From Vibrio scophthalmi LMG 19158 (GTDB lineage Bacteria > Pseudomonadota > Gammaproteobacteria > Enterobacterales > Vibrionaceae): a stretch of DNA of 64,000 nucleotides. The stretch spans positions 80,132 through 144,131 of the forward strand of contig NZ_AFWE01000112.1 of assembly GCF_000222585.1 (NCBI RefSeq). The letters run 5' to 3'. A program made the position numbers and the translations under genes. The notes under the pieces were generated by a model. The model was not told where the DNA came from, searched no databases, and was given only the letters and a program-made list of their open reading frames with translations. Below are positions 8,827 to 18,339 of this stretch, piece by piece (position 1 is the first letter of the stretch; each line of letters opens with the position of its first letter).

Positions 8827-8954
8827 GAAGGCTGATGCCTTTGGTTTTTTAGTGATCCGTATTGAGTGGAAATCCCACTAGCGCTGAAAAGCCAAAGTCA
8901 TTTGTTTAAAAAATTATGTTTAAAAAGCGTTCTTTACGAACCAAGGATTACCCA

Positions 8955-9872
8955 ATGAATAAGTTAGTTGTGCTCGGTAGTGTTAATGCAGACCATGTTC
9001 TTCAAGTGCCTTCTTTTCCTCGCCCTGGCGAGACGTTGCATGGTCGCAACTATCAAGTCATTCCCGGCGGTAAGGGCGCGAACCAAGCGGTCGCTGCAGC
9101 GCGCTTAAATGCCGATATTGGTTTTATTGCTTGTGTCGGTGATGATTCGTTTGGTATCAATATTCGTGAAAGTTTCCGTTTGGATGGGATCAACATCAAA
9201 GGCATTAAGATGCAGCCAAACTGCCCGACGGGTATTGCGATGATCCAAGTGTCTGACAGCGGTGAAAACAGTATTTGTTTGTCTGCTGAGGCCAATGATT
9301 ATCTCACGGCTGACGCGATTGAGGATGACTTGGTGACGATTGCAAACGCACAGTATCTATTGATGCAGTTGGAAACACCGCTAGCAGGTATTGAGCGAGC
9401 GGCTCAGGTTGCGAAACAGAACCATACTCAAGTGATCCTAAACCCAGCTCCAGCGCGCGAGCTGCCAGATGCGTTGCTACAAAACGTTGACGTAATCACT
9501 CCGAATGAAACTGAAGCAGAAGTGTTAACTGGCATTACGGTGCAATGCGATACTTCAGCGCAACAAGCGGCGGATGCTTTGCATCAAAAAGGCATCGCTA
9601 CGGTGATGATTACCTTAGGCGCTAAAGGCGTTTGGTTGAGTCAACATGGCGTTGGTCAGTTGATTGAGGGCTTTAAAGTGCAAGCAACGGACACAACTGC
9701 TGCAGGGGACACATTTAATGGTGCATTTGTCACTGGTTTGCTTGAAGAAATGTCTATAGAATCAGCGATTAAGTTTGCTCATGCGGCAGCCGCAATCAGC
9801 GTCACTCGTTTTGGTGCGCAAACGTCTATTCCGCATCGTGAAGAAGTCGAGGTGTTCCTCGCCCAGCAGTAA
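8955..9872 (+). CDS. rbsK: Ribokinase RbsK
   Basis: 305 residues from the ATG at 8955, which has AAGGA at good spacing. VLGSVNADHVL, GGKGANQAVAAARL, NPAPARELPD, ITPNETEAEVLTGI and the catalytic DTTAAGDTFNGAF closely follow E. coli RbsK. It phosphorylates ribose to ribose-5-phosphate. It is the second PfkB kinase of the operon and clearly divergent from the one at 5395, so it is not a recent duplicate. Confidence 0.93.
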   Translation: MNKLVVLGSVNADHVLQVPSFPRPGETLHGRNYQVIPGGKGANQAVAAARLNADIGFIACVGDDSFGINIRESFRLDGINIKGIKMQPNCPTGIAMIQVSDSGENSICLSAEANDYLTADAIEDDLVTIANAQYLLMQLETPLAGIERAAQVAKQNHTQVILNPAPARELPDALLQNVDVITPNETEAEVLTGITVQCDTSAQQAADALHQKGIATVMITLGAKGVWLSQHGVGQLIEGFKVQATDTTAAGDTFNGAFVTGLLEEMSIESAIKFAHAAAAISVTRFGAQTSIPHREEVEVFLAQQ

Positions 9873-9889
9873 TTTAGGAGTAAGATAGC

Positions 9890-10894
9890 ATGGCAACCAT
9901 GAAAGATATTGCCAAATTGGCTTGTGTATCCACCTCAACAGTAAGTCATGTTATCAACCAATCTCGCTATGTAAGCGAAGAAATTGCTGAGCGGGTGAAT
10001 CGTGCCGCTCAAGAGCTTAATTATTCTCCTTCAGTGTTGGCGCGCAGTTTAAAGACTAATCGCACTAAAACTTTGGGCATGCTGGTCACCACCTCAAGTA
10101 ACCCCTTTTTTGGTGAAGTGGTGAAAGGCGTGGAACGCAGCTGCTACCAAAAAGGCTACAACTTGATCCTGTGTAATACCGAAGGGGATCAAGAGCGTAT
10201 GACGACGTCGATCAGCACCTTGCTGCAAAAACGCGTCGATGGCTTAATTCTCATGTGTTCGTCTCTAGAAGGGGAGCACATTGAGATTTTCGACAAATAT
10301 CCTGATGTGCCAGTGGTGGTAATGGATTGGGGCCCGATGCTGTTTGCCAGTGATAAAATTCAAGACAACTCTCTACGAGGTGGCTACATCGCCGCCAAAT
10401 ATCTAATTGAATGCGGTCATCATGAAATCGGCTGTATTACCGGGCCATTAAACCGCTATCAAGCGCAAATGCGTTATGAAGGCTATAAGCGTGCGTTAAA
10501 TGAGGAAGGCTTGGAGTTTCATCCGAGCTGGATTATCGAGTCTAACTTCGAGTGTGATGGTGGGTATGAGGCCTTTAATCGCATGTACCAAAAAGGGCCA
10601 CTGCCGAGCGCGATTTTTGTTTGTAACGACATGATGGCGATGGGGGTGATCAATGCTGCCAATGAAAAAGGTATCGCGATTCCTGAAGAGCTTTCGCTCA
10701 TTGGTTACGATGATATTCAAATTGCCAAATTCATGTCTCCATCATTAACCACGATTCACCAGCCTAAATATCGTTTGGGCCAAGCTGCAGTAGAAACCTT
10801 ATTACGTAAATTGGATAACAGTTGCGATGAAACGCAAGTGATCCAATTAGAACCGACGCTGGTGGAGCGCAGTAGCGTTGCTATTCAGTCTTAA
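9890..10894 (+). CDS. rbsR: LacI-family repressor of the pentose operon (RbsR-like)
   Basis: The 334 residues begin with the LacI helix-turn-helix (MKDIAKLACVSTSTVSHVINQSRYVSEE, recognition helix STVSHV) and hinge helix (SPSVLARSLKT), followed by a periplasmic-binding-protein-like effector domain. It is 17 bp after rbsK with a TAGGAG site. The perfect palindrome at 4823-4844 before rbsD is the obvious operator, giving autoregulation. Whether ribose, deoxyribose or both induce it cannot be told from sequence. Confidence 0.9.
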   Translation: MATMKDIAKLACVSTSTVSHVINQSRYVSEEIAERVNRAAQELNYSPSVLARSLKTNRTKTLGMLVTTSSNPFFGEVVKGVERSCYQKGYNLILCNTEGDQERMTTSISTLLQKRVDGLILMCSSLEGEHIEIFDKYPDVPVVVMDWGPMLFASDKIQDNSLRGGYIAAKYLIECGHHEIGCITGPLNRYQAQMRYEGYKRALNEEGLEFHPSWIIESNFECDGGYEAFNRMYQKGPLPSAIFVCNDMMAMGVINAANEKGIAIPEELSLIGYDDIQIAKFMSPSLTTIHQPKYRLGQAAVETLLRKLDNSCDETQVIQLEPTLVERSSVAIQS

Positions 10895-11030
10895 TCGATG
10901 ATGGAACACTCTTAACACTCTAATATAACGAGTTATATTGTGATTACATGCGCTCATCTCGCTGGCGAACAATAAAACTCGTTTATATCCTTCAATTGGT
11001 TTACCGCTATCACCAGTCAGATATTCTTTC

Positions 11031-11142
11031 GCTTCTCGCTTCTCGCTTCTCGCTTCTCGCTTCTCGCTTCTCGCTTCTCGCTTCTCGCTTCTCGCTTCTC
11101 GCTTCTCGCTTCTCGCTTCTCGCTTCTCGCTTCTCGCTTCTC
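11031..11142. repeat. Sixteen-copy perfect heptanucleotide tandem repeat (GCTTCTC)
   Basis: The unit GCTTCTC repeats 16 times without error (112 bp), flanked by a degenerate unit on the left and GCTCTTC on the right. A 7-bp unit shifts frame with each copy, and translation in either strand gives only low-complexity peptides, so I treat it as non-coding simple repeat. It sits in the 500-bp gap between rbsR and the TraF-like gene; nothing else is evident there. Confidence 0.97.
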
Positions 11143-11401
11143 GCTCTTCTTTTATCTAATCGGATGATTATTTGTCTCAGGTGGATTTGTTGATTTTTTT
11201 CTCGCCTTATCATGCAAAGAGTTGAGCAAGCACACATTATGGAATCTCGATCACTATTGATGCTGGACGGGTGATTTAATACTAGTTAAAAAGTTTACCG
11301 TCAGAATGAAATAAACCTAACTGAACCAGCTTACGGCCTTGTTTGTGTCATAACTGGGCGGTATAGGTATGAATAACAATCAGAATCAACATGGATCGAT
11401 T

Positions 11402-12550
11402 ATGAAAAAGACAACTCTCGCAGTGGTATGTGCGTTGGGAACCATCTCAACTTCTTCAATCGCAGCAACTCAAATGGCGGATGCGCGCAGTAACGGTATG
11501 GGTAACACCGGTGTGGTCTCTGCCGACTATTTGCTTGCCCCTTTCCATAACCCTGCATTGGGAGCACTGCATCGTGATAACGACGATGTTGGCATTTTGT
11601 TCCCAGCTTTTGGCTTAACCGCTCACGACCAAGATGAAACGATTCAGACCATCGATGACGCGCAAGATTTGTATGACCGTTACGGCGATTTTACTGGTGC
11701 AACACCGTCTGACGCTGCAGAGCTAAATAAATTTATGGATGAGCTTGAAGGCAATGCTCCTGTGGCTGTCACGGCTGGTCTTAATTTCGCCGTGGCTATC
11801 CCAACTCGCGCGGTATCGGTGAACTTATTCGGCGGTGGTTACACTGAAGTGATTGCAGCAACTAAGATTACCGCGGATAAAGGTGATAGCGCTGACCAAG
11901 TGAAACAACGTTATGATGAGTCACAATTCGCCATGGTTGCTTTTGGTGTTACCGAAGTCGGCCTATCTTTTGCGAAAAGCTTTGAGCTTGGCGGCCAAAA
12001 TATTGCGTTTGGTATTTCACCAAAATACCAAAATCTACTGACCTATTCACAAGTCGATTTTATCGATAACTTTGATCTAGATGATTATGATAAAAGTGAG
12101 CGCAGCAAAACAGCGTTTAACGTCGATCTTGGTATGGCTTGGCACTCTGGTCCATTGCGTGCTGGTCTCGCAATGAAAAACTTATTTTCACAAGAGATTG
12201 ATACCGAAATAGGCGGTTATACCTACGAGTTAAATCCACAAGCGACAATTGGTTTGGGTTATGCGGGTGAATACCTTGCTGCAAGTGTTGATTTTGACCT
12301 CACCAAACAAAAGCGTTTTAAAGAGTTGAATGATGACACTCAATTCCTTCGCTTTGGTGTCGAGGGAAATGCATGGGGTTGGGCACAGCTTCGCGCAGGT
12401 TACGAAATGGATCTCGAAGACACGCTTGATGATTCGATTACTGCTGGTATTGGTATTAGCCCATTCGATGCTGTGAGCTTCGATATTGCAGGTTCTTACG
12501 CGGGCGAAAATCAGTTTGGTGCATCTGCGAATCTGGCCTTCACTTTTTAA
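11402..12550 (+). CDS. TraF-like outer-membrane beta-barrel protein
   Basis: The start is set at 11402, where a clean signal peptide begins (MKKTTLAVVCALGTISTSSIA); an in-frame ATG at 11369 would add 11 polar residues. The mature protein begins with a motif like ARSNGMGNTGVVSADYL...NPAL and ends in alternating strands with a terminal Phe (ANLAFTF), typical of outer-membrane barrels. It looks like the vibrio proteins named conjugal transfer protein TraF (TraF_2 family); no conjugation genes are nearby, so the name does not imply transfer. Confidence 0.8.
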   Translation: MKKTTLAVVCALGTISTSSIAATQMADARSNGMGNTGVVSADYLLAPFHNPALGALHRDNDDVGILFPAFGLTAHDQDETIQTIDDAQDLYDRYGDFTGATPSDAAELNKFMDELEGNAPVAVTAGLNFAVAIPTRAVSVNLFGGGYTEVIAATKITADKGDSADQVKQRYDESQFAMVAFGVTEVGLSFAKSFELGGQNIAFGISPKYQNLLTYSQVDFIDNFDLDDYDKSERSKTAFNVDLGMAWHSGPLRAGLAMKNLFSQEIDTEIGGYTYELNPQATIGLGYAGEYLAASVDFDLTKQKRFKELNDDTQFLRFGVEGNAWGWAQLRAGYEMDLEDTLDDSITAGIGISPFDAVSFDIAGSYAGENQFGASANLAFTF

Positions 12551-12638
12551 TCGGTGGTAACGGTTGAGAAGTGGTCATCTATAGCGTACTAACGGCGATG
12601 TTTATGATGATCGCGTTATAAATAGCCAAGAAACAACT

Positions 12639-12667
12639 AAAGAGCGGCCTGCGGGTCGCTCTTTTTT
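12639..12667 (+). terminator. Terminator of the TraF-like gene
   Basis: Stem AAGAGCG/CGCTCTT extended by imperfect pairs, then TTTTTT. The rest of the 12551-12948 gap shows nothing further that I can identify. Confidence 0.85.
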
Positions 12668-12948
12668 ATATAAGCGCGAGTGTAAATACGGGTGTTAAAT
12701 TATTGTTATCAATAAGTGCGATCTTGATCCTTCCTCCAGCAGATAAATTGTCTTACCTTAAATAGAAGCCCTTAGTGTTGTGGAATTACTTGCCCGTTAT
12801 TGACACTGAGCAGTTTGTCCCCTCGGATACCCAAATATTGCAACATGTAGAGTGGCTAGATTCATTTTGACCGCTCTTCATAGTGATGGATATCCATGGT
12901 TGCTATGTGTTTTGCGTATAGCACTTTATGGTTTACACGGAGAGTTCT

Positions 12949-13953
12949 ATGAAGTCGAATCGATTAGTTCAAGCCCTTACAATTGCCGCCGCGTGTATAG
13001 GTTTTACCACTCAAGCATCTGCGCAAGATCGTAGTTACATTCTTGCAACGGCATCGACAGGGGGAACTTACTATCCCGTTGGTGTTGCGCTGGCCACACT
13101 GAGTAAGGTGAAATTAGCACCGAAATATCATTTCTCTCTATCGGCGATCAGCTCCGCTGGCTCGGGTGAAAACGTCAAGCTTCTCAATGAAAATGAAGCG
13201 CAATTCGCCATTTTACAAGGTCTGTATGGTGCTTGGGCTTGGAATGGTGAAGGACCTTATAAAAGCCGACAAGAAGAGTTACGTTCAGTCTCGATGCTGT
13301 GGCAGAACGTGGAGCATTTTATCGTACGCAGTGATTTAGCTAAGACGGGGACCGTTGCCGATCTGAATAATCTGCAAGATGAGAAGTTCTCCATCGGTAA
13401 AAAAAACTCAGGTACAGAAAATTCAGGTCGTCAGATCATGAAGGGGCTCGGGATTGATGCCGATGGGTTCAACCTCGCCCATATGGGTTATGGTGGCAGT
13501 GCTAGTGCGTTACAAAACGGCACGATTAAGGGCATGAATACCCCAGCTGGTGTTCCAGTTGGCGCCGTCACACAGGCTTTTGCTGCCTTAGGCGAAGATA
13601 TTCAAATCTTATCGTTTACCGATGAACAAATTAAGCAAGCCAACGGCGATTATAATTTGTGGACCAAGTATGAAATTCCTGCGGGCACGTATCCAAGTGT
13701 TGAAGAAACCATTACCACAATTGCTCAACCGAACTTTCTTGCGGTGATAGATGATGTCTCTGAGCAGGATGTTTACGAGTTAACTAAAGCGATTTATGAA
13801 AACTTGGCGTTTTTACAAGGTATTCATAAAGCGACTAAAGCCATGGCGTTAGAAAAGGCGATTGCTGGGCTACCTGTCCCGCTTCATCCTGGCGCGGCAA
13901 GATACTATCAAGAGATGGGCATTGAAGTGCCCGATTCATTGATCCTTAAATAG
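12949..13953 (+). CDS. TAXI-family TRAP transporter solute-binding protein
   Basis: The start at 12949 follows CGGAGAG and gives 334 residues with a cleavable signal peptide (MKSNRLVQ...FTTQASAQ). The mature region has the TAXI pattern: ILATASTGGTYYPVGVALATL, the GSGENVKLL region and QFAILQGLYGAWAWNGEG. It captures a substrate, probably a carboxylate or amino acid, in the periplasm for the fused permease encoded next. Neighbours do not reveal the substrate. Confidence 0.92.
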   Translation: MKSNRLVQALTIAAACIGFTTQASAQDRSYILATASTGGTYYPVGVALATLSKVKLAPKYHFSLSAISSAGSGENVKLLNENEAQFAILQGLYGAWAWNGEGPYKSRQEELRSVSMLWQNVEHFIVRSDLAKTGTVADLNNLQDEKFSIGKKNSGTENSGRQIMKGLGIDADGFNLAHMGYGGSASALQNGTIKGMNTPAGVPVGAVTQAFAALGEDIQILSFTDEQIKQANGDYNLWTKYEIPAGTYPSVEETITTIAQPNFLAVIDDVSEQDVYELTKAIYENLAFLQGIHKATKAMALEKAIAGLPVPLHPGAARYYQEMGIEVPDSLILK

Positions 13954-14005
13954 TCTTTACCGACAAGTCAGCATTATCAGAAAGCTTGAATATAAGTTAG
14001 CAATC

Positions 14006-14037
14006 CCGCCTCAACTCAGTTAAACGAGTTGCGGCGG
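14006..14037 (+). other. Intercistronic hairpin between binding protein and permease
   Basis: Twelve-position stem with one mismatch (CCGCC-CAACTC against GAGTTG-GGCGG) around an 8-base loop, placed between the two TRAP genes and without a long T-run. Such hairpins usually protect the 3' end of the abundant binding-protein message or partly stop transcription. Confidence 0.75.
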
Positions 14038-14065
14038 TTTGTCTCTCATTGGACATGGAGTAGTT

Positions 14066-16180
14066 ATGAGTGACACCCAACAAGCATCATTGAGTCAGTT
14101 TGAACTGGCAACACGTAGCAACCTCAAATGGTTAAGTGTCACCATCACCGTCTGGTGTGTATTACTTTCTCTTTTGCACATCTGGTTCAATACGTTTGCA
14201 ACGCTTTCAGAGCTGTGGATTTCCGTTACGCACTTTGCGGGCTTTGCGGTTATCTGTGCTTTGCTCTATCCACCTCATCGCTCTCTTACGAATAGTCGTT
14301 GGGCTTTAGGCCTCGATATTTGTTTAGCGCTGGGTGCTATTGCGTGCCTTATCTATTTACCTTTGGCGGAAGATGCATTGTATCAACGTGGCGTCAAGTT
14401 TGTGACCGCCGATTGGGTATTTGCCATACTCGCGATAGTGATCGTCACCGAGTTAATTCGCCGCACCATGGGGTGGTTTATACCTATTCTGATTATCGTT
14501 TGCTTAAGCTACGTGGTGTGGTGGGGGAAATGGGCAACGGGTATCTTCCATTTCCCTGGTTTGAGCTTGGAAACGTTACTCTATCGAAGCTTCTATTCAT
14601 CCGAAGGGATGTTTGGCCCCATTGCACGCATCAGTTGGAGCTTTGTGTTTATGTTTATCCTCTTTGGTGCGTTTCTCGTTCGCTCTGGAATGGGAGATTA
14701 CATTATCAATGTTGCCCGTGCCGCGGCAGGAAAAGTAATTGGCGGCCCAGGGTTTATCGCTGTGATTGGCAGTGGTTTGATGGGGTCAGTTTCTGGCTCT
14801 AGTGTCGCGAATACTGTTTCTACCGGTGTGATCAGTATTCCTTTGATGCGTAAAGCGGGTTTCCCGGCGCGTTTTGCTGCCGGGGTCGAGGCCGCTGCTT
14901 CCACGGGAGGGCAGCTAATGCCACCTGTGATGGGCGCGGGCGCGTTTATCATGGCCTCTTATACTCAAATTCCATATGTCGATATCATTGCCGTTTCATT
15001 TATGCCTGCGCTGATCTATTTCTTGTCCGTTGCTTTTTTTGTACGTATTGAAGCCAAACGAACCGGGGTGCAGAAGATCACTGCCTCAGAACACTCATTG
15101 ACACAAGTTTTGCTCTCCGGTTGGCATAACCTTATCCCGCTCGCTGTATTGGTTTCCCTGCTTATTCATGGGTTTACACCAACCTATGCGGCGGGTTTGT
15201 CGATCATATCAGTGGTTGTGGCGAGTTGGTTTTCGAAAGATTACAAGATGGGAGTGAGTGAGATTGTTGAGGCGCTTGCATTAGGCGCTCGCAACATGGC
15301 GACAACGGCAGTATTGCTGGTGGGTATTGGTTTAGTGGTGAATGTGATTAGTACGACGGGGATCGGCAACACATTTTCATTGATGATCGATAGTTGGGCG
15401 CAAGGGGATTTGTTGCTCATGATCGGCTTGATTGCGTTGGCCTCGTTAGTGTTGGGCATGGGACTGCCCGTTACGGCGGCTTATATTGTGCTGGGCACTT
15501 TATCTGCTCCGGCATTGTATAAATTGCTGGCGGAGCGTCAGTTGATTGAACTGCTAATATTGGGTGAGCTACCAGAACAAGCCAAAGCGATCTTTATGTT
15601 AGCAGCGCCTGATAAACTCTCTTTACTTGATGCGCCAATGTCGGCGGAGCAAGCGAAGCAATTATTAACCTTAGTGCCTGCGGATTTTATGGCAACGTTA
15701 CTTGAACAGAGCTTAGGTATTGAAACGGTGGCGCTTGCGTTATTGTCTGCTCACTTGATCATTTTTTGGTTATCACAAGACAGTAATGTCACGCCACCAG
15801 TGTGTTTAACCGCTTTCGCTGCGGCAACGATAGCGAAAACTCCGCCGATGCGCACCGGGTTAACGGCATGGAAAATTGCAAAAGGTCTTTATTTAGTTCC
15901 ACTTTTGATTGCCTATAACGGCTTAGTGAGTTGGTCTCTAATGGAGGTTTTGCAAGTTGGTGTGTTTGCGATTTTTGGAACCTATGCACTGATCGCGGCA
16001 ATAGAAGGGTATTTAGAAGGGCCTTTAATATGGTGGCTTCGGATCGGTATGACGGTGATAGGGGGAGTCTTGATTTGGCCTGATATCGCGATGGCGGTTA
16101 GGTTAAGTGCTTCGGTGTTATTTATTCTGGCTTTTGTTTACAGCGCGCGGATTCAAACGGCAGTGATGAAAGAAGCTTAG
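14066..16180 (+). CDS. TRAP transporter fused permease (4TM/12TM)
   Basis: The start at 14066 has GGAG at good spacing; an upstream start at 14039 lies inside the hairpin region. The 704-residue protein has many membrane segments, with the DctM-type core containing GSGLMGSVSGSSVANTVSTG and EAAASTGGQLMPPVMGAGAF, hallmarks of TAXI-type fused QM permeases. It imports solute using an ion gradient with the partner protein at 12949. It ends just before a shared terminator facing the helicase gene. Confidence 0.93.
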   Translation: MSDTQQASLSQFELATRSNLKWLSVTITVWCVLLSLLHIWFNTFATLSELWISVTHFAGFAVICALLYPPHRSLTNSRWALGLDICLALGAIACLIYLPLAEDALYQRGVKFVTADWVFAILAIVIVTELIRRTMGWFIPILIIVCLSYVVWWGKWATGIFHFPGLSLETLLYRSFYSSEGMFGPIARISWSFVFMFILFGAFLVRSGMGDYIINVARAAAGKVIGGPGFIAVIGSGLMGSVSGSSVANTVSTGVISIPLMRKAGFPARFAAGVEAAASTGGQLMPPVMGAGAFIMASYTQIPYVDIIAVSFMPALIYFLSVAFFVRIEAKRTGVQKITASEHSLTQVLLSGWHNLIPLAVLVSLLIHGFTPTYAAGLSIISVVVASWFSKDYKMGVSEIVEALALGARNMATTAVLLVGIGLVVNVISTTGIGNTFSLMIDSWAQGDLLLMIGLIALASLVLGMGLPVTAAYIVLGTLSAPALYKLLAERQLIELLILGELPEQAKAIFMLAAPDKLSLLDAPMSAEQAKQLLTLVPADFMATLLEQSLGIETVALALLSAHLIIFWLSQDSNVTPPVCLTAFAAATIAKTPPMRTGLTAWKIAKGLYLVPLLIAYNGLVSWSLMEVLQVGVFAIFGTYALIAAIEGYLEGPLIWWLRIGMTVIGGVLIWPDIAMAVRLSASVLFILAFVYSARIQTAVMKEA

Positions 16181-16260
16181 AGAATAGAGAATAGAATGAC
16201 CCCTTTGGAATGACCCCAATAAAGTAGACATTCAATATTGGAATTGTCGGGATAGAAATA

Positions 16261-16288
16261 AAAAAAACCGGCGATAAACGCCGGTTTT
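16261..16288. terminator. Bidirectional terminator between permease and helicase
   Basis: Perfect 10-bp stem (AAAACCGGCG/CGCCGGTTTT) with an ATAAA loop. On the minus strand it is followed by a long T-run, making it a strong terminator for the helicase gene; it also works for the plus strand. Confidence 0.9.
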
Positions 16289-16299
16289 CTAATGACTAA

Positions 16300-18339
16300 T
16301 TAGTCTTCGTTGCGAGCTGGGCGACCATGGCCACGTTCGCCACGGTGGTTGCCACGGTTGTCGCCACCACGGTTACGATCGAAACGACGCTCACCATTAC
16401 CGCCATTACCATTACCACCTTCACGGTTGCCACGGTAACCGCCGCCGTTGCCACCTTCACGGTTGCCACGGTAGCCGCCGCCATTACCGCCTTCACGGTT
16501 ACCAGCTTCGCGATTACCGCCTTCACGGTTACCACGGTAGCCACCGCCATCACGGTTGCCACGATGACCGCCGCCGTTACCACCTTCACGGTTGCCACGG
16601 AAGCCGCCTTCACGGTTACCACGGTGACCGCCGCCATCACGGTTGCCGTCACGACGACCACGAGGCTCACGGAAATCGTTGAAGTCACAAACTACTGCGC
16701 CAACTTCTTTCTGACGGATACGCAGTTTGTTTAGTTTGCCAGCTGTTTCAGAATCCATTGCTTTAGGAAGCTGAACGTAAGTTTGGCCTTGATCTAGTTT
16801 GATAGCACCGATAGAGCCTTTAACTAGACCTAGTTCGTTTGCTAGAGCGCCAACGATATCTTTAACTTGTACGCCTTGCTCACGACCCACTTGAAGTTGG
16901 TAAGTATCCCAATCTTGAGTGTTGAAGCTACGACCACCTTCACGACGACCATCACGACCGCCTTCACGGCGTTCAGTGCGACGTTGCTTGTCACGAGCAA
17001 TAGCTTCTACCATTGGGTCTTCGCCAACGTAGAATAGAGGACGCTTACCTTGTTGACGCTTAAGTAGCATCGCAGCAAGAGTATTTGCATCGATCTCTAG
17101 AGATTCTTGTAGTTTCTCAACTAGCTCAACGAATTTCTCTAGTGCTTTGTGTTCTTTCTCAGCTTCTAGCTCAGCACCTAGTTTGATTAGGCGAGCTTCA
17201 GCGACTTGATCACGCATTGGAAGTTGGATTTCTTCCATTTGTGAGCGAGTTACGCGCTCGATAGTGCGAAGCATACGGATTTGGTTGCCACGAACCAATA
17301 GGATCGCTTTACCTTTACGACCAGCACGGCCAGTACGACCGATACGGTGGATGTATGATTCAACATCGAACGGGATGTCGTAGTTAAATACGTGAGTAAT
17401 ACGTGGAACGTCAAGACCACGTGCAACAACGTCAGTTGCTACTAGGATGTCGATTACACCAGTTTTGATGTGATCAACAGTACGCTCACGTAGAGACTGA
17501 GGAATGTCACCGTGCAGTGCAGCAGCTTTGAAGCCACGTGCAGATAGCCAATCAGCTAGACGCTCGGTATCTTGACGAGTACGTACGAATACGATTGACG
17601 CGTCAGTTTCTTCTGTTTCTAGAAGACGAGACATTGCTTCGTCTTTCTCAACGCCTTTAACAACCCAGAACTGTTGTTCTACTTTGTCTACAGTGTGGTT
17701 TTTACCTGCAACGTCAACCATTACTGGTTCACGTAGGAAGCGCTCAACAATGTTTTTCAGCATTGGAGGCATAGTTGCAGAGAAAAGAACGCGTTGTGCA
17801 GTTTCAGGAGCGTGCTCCATGATTGCAGTTACGTCATCCACAAAACCCATGTTCAACATTTCATCAGCTTCATCAAGGATGAAAGTGTTTACTTCGTCAA
17901 GGTGTAGACGGTCACGGTTAATAAGGTCTTGAACACGACCAGGAGTACCAACGATCACGTGTGCGCCGTTTTTAAGAGCACGCATTTGGTCAACGATAGA
18001 AGTACCACCGTAGATCTCAAGAACTTTAAGACCAGAGATGTTACGACCAAGGTTCTTCATTTCAGCCGCTACTTGGATCGCTAGTTCGCGAGTAGGAGCT
18101 AGAACAACTGCTTGTGGTTTACGTTGAGCAAGATCGATTTTGTTTAGTAGTGGTAGCGAGAATGCCGCTGTCTTACCAGTACCAGTTTGAGCTTTACCTA
18201 GTGCGTCTTTGCCAGCAAGAAGGTGAGGAATCGCTTCTGCTTGGATAGGTGTTGGAGAAACGAAACCCATGCTGTCAAGAGCTGAAAGGATGGCGTCGTT
18301 TAGTGCTAATTCACTAAATTGAATTACTGAGTCTGTCAT
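16300..18339 (-). CDS. deaD: DEAD-box RNA helicase, DeaD/CsdA type
   Basis: Start at 18339 (MTDSVIQFSELALNDAI), giving 679 residues. Motifs in order: Q-motif PTPIQAEAIP, Walker A AQTGTGKT, PTRELAIQ, TPGRVQD, DEAD, SAT, then ARGLDVPRI and HRIGRTGRAGR. A DbpA-like RNA-binding region (LVKGSIGAIKLDQGQTYVQLP) precedes a long Gly/Arg/Asn tail made of repeated GNREGG units. It unwinds RNA in ribosome assembly and decay, especially in the cold. The long divergent gap with rnb fits a structured 5' leader. Confidence 0.95.
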   Translation of the reverse strand: MTDSVIQFSELALNDAILSALDSMGFVSPTPIQAEAIPHLLAGKDALGKAQTGTGKTAAFSLPLLNKIDLAQRKPQAVVLAPTRELAIQVAAEMKNLGRNISGLKVLEIYGGTSIVDQMRALKNGAHVIVGTPGRVQDLINRDRLHLDEVNTFILDEADEMLNMGFVDDVTAIMEHAPETAQRVLFSATMPPMLKNIVERFLREPVMVDVAGKNHTVDKVEQQFWVVKGVEKDEAMSRLLETEETDASIVFVRTRQDTERLADWLSARGFKAAALHGDIPQSLRERTVDHIKTGVIDILVATDVVARGLDVPRITHVFNYDIPFDVESYIHRIGRTGRAGRKGKAILLVRGNQIRMLRTIERVTRSQMEEIQLPMRDQVAEARLIKLGAELEAEKEHKALEKFVELVEKLQESLEIDANTLAAMLLKRQQGKRPLFYVGEDPMVEAIARDKQRRTERREGGRDGRREGGRSFNTQDWDTYQLQVGREQGVQVKDIVGALANELGLVKGSIGAIKLDQGQTYVQLPKAMDSETAGKLNKLRIRQKEVGAVVCDFNDFREPRGRRDGNRDGGGHRGNREGGFRGNREGGNGGGHRGNRDGGGYRGNREGGNREAGNREGGNGGGYRGNREGGNGGGYRGNREGGNGNGGNGERRFDRNRGGDNRGNHRGERGHGRPARNED

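Noticed and set aside
4943-10894. Ordinary rbsDACBK operon
   Set aside because: No ATP-binding, permease or ribose-binding genes are present; the internal genes fit a deoxyribose module.
11031-11142. CRISPR array
   Set aside because: Seven-base unit without spacers; a simple tandem repeat. No CRISPR array or cas gene is seen anywhere in the window.
10948-11237. Overlapping ORFs on both strands made of LLASRFS or SEKREAR repeats
   Set aside because: They are translations of the heptamer tract, have no ribosome sites and are open in several frames only because of the repeat.
14299-14802. 167-residue plus-strand ORF
   Set aside because: Lies wholly inside the TRAP permease in another frame; Cys/Trp/Arg-rich composition and no start signal.
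16296-16734. Val/Ala/Thr-rich ORFs of 130-135 residues on both strands
   Set aside because: Frame shadows of the Gly/Arg/Asn-repeat tail of the DEAD-box helicase.
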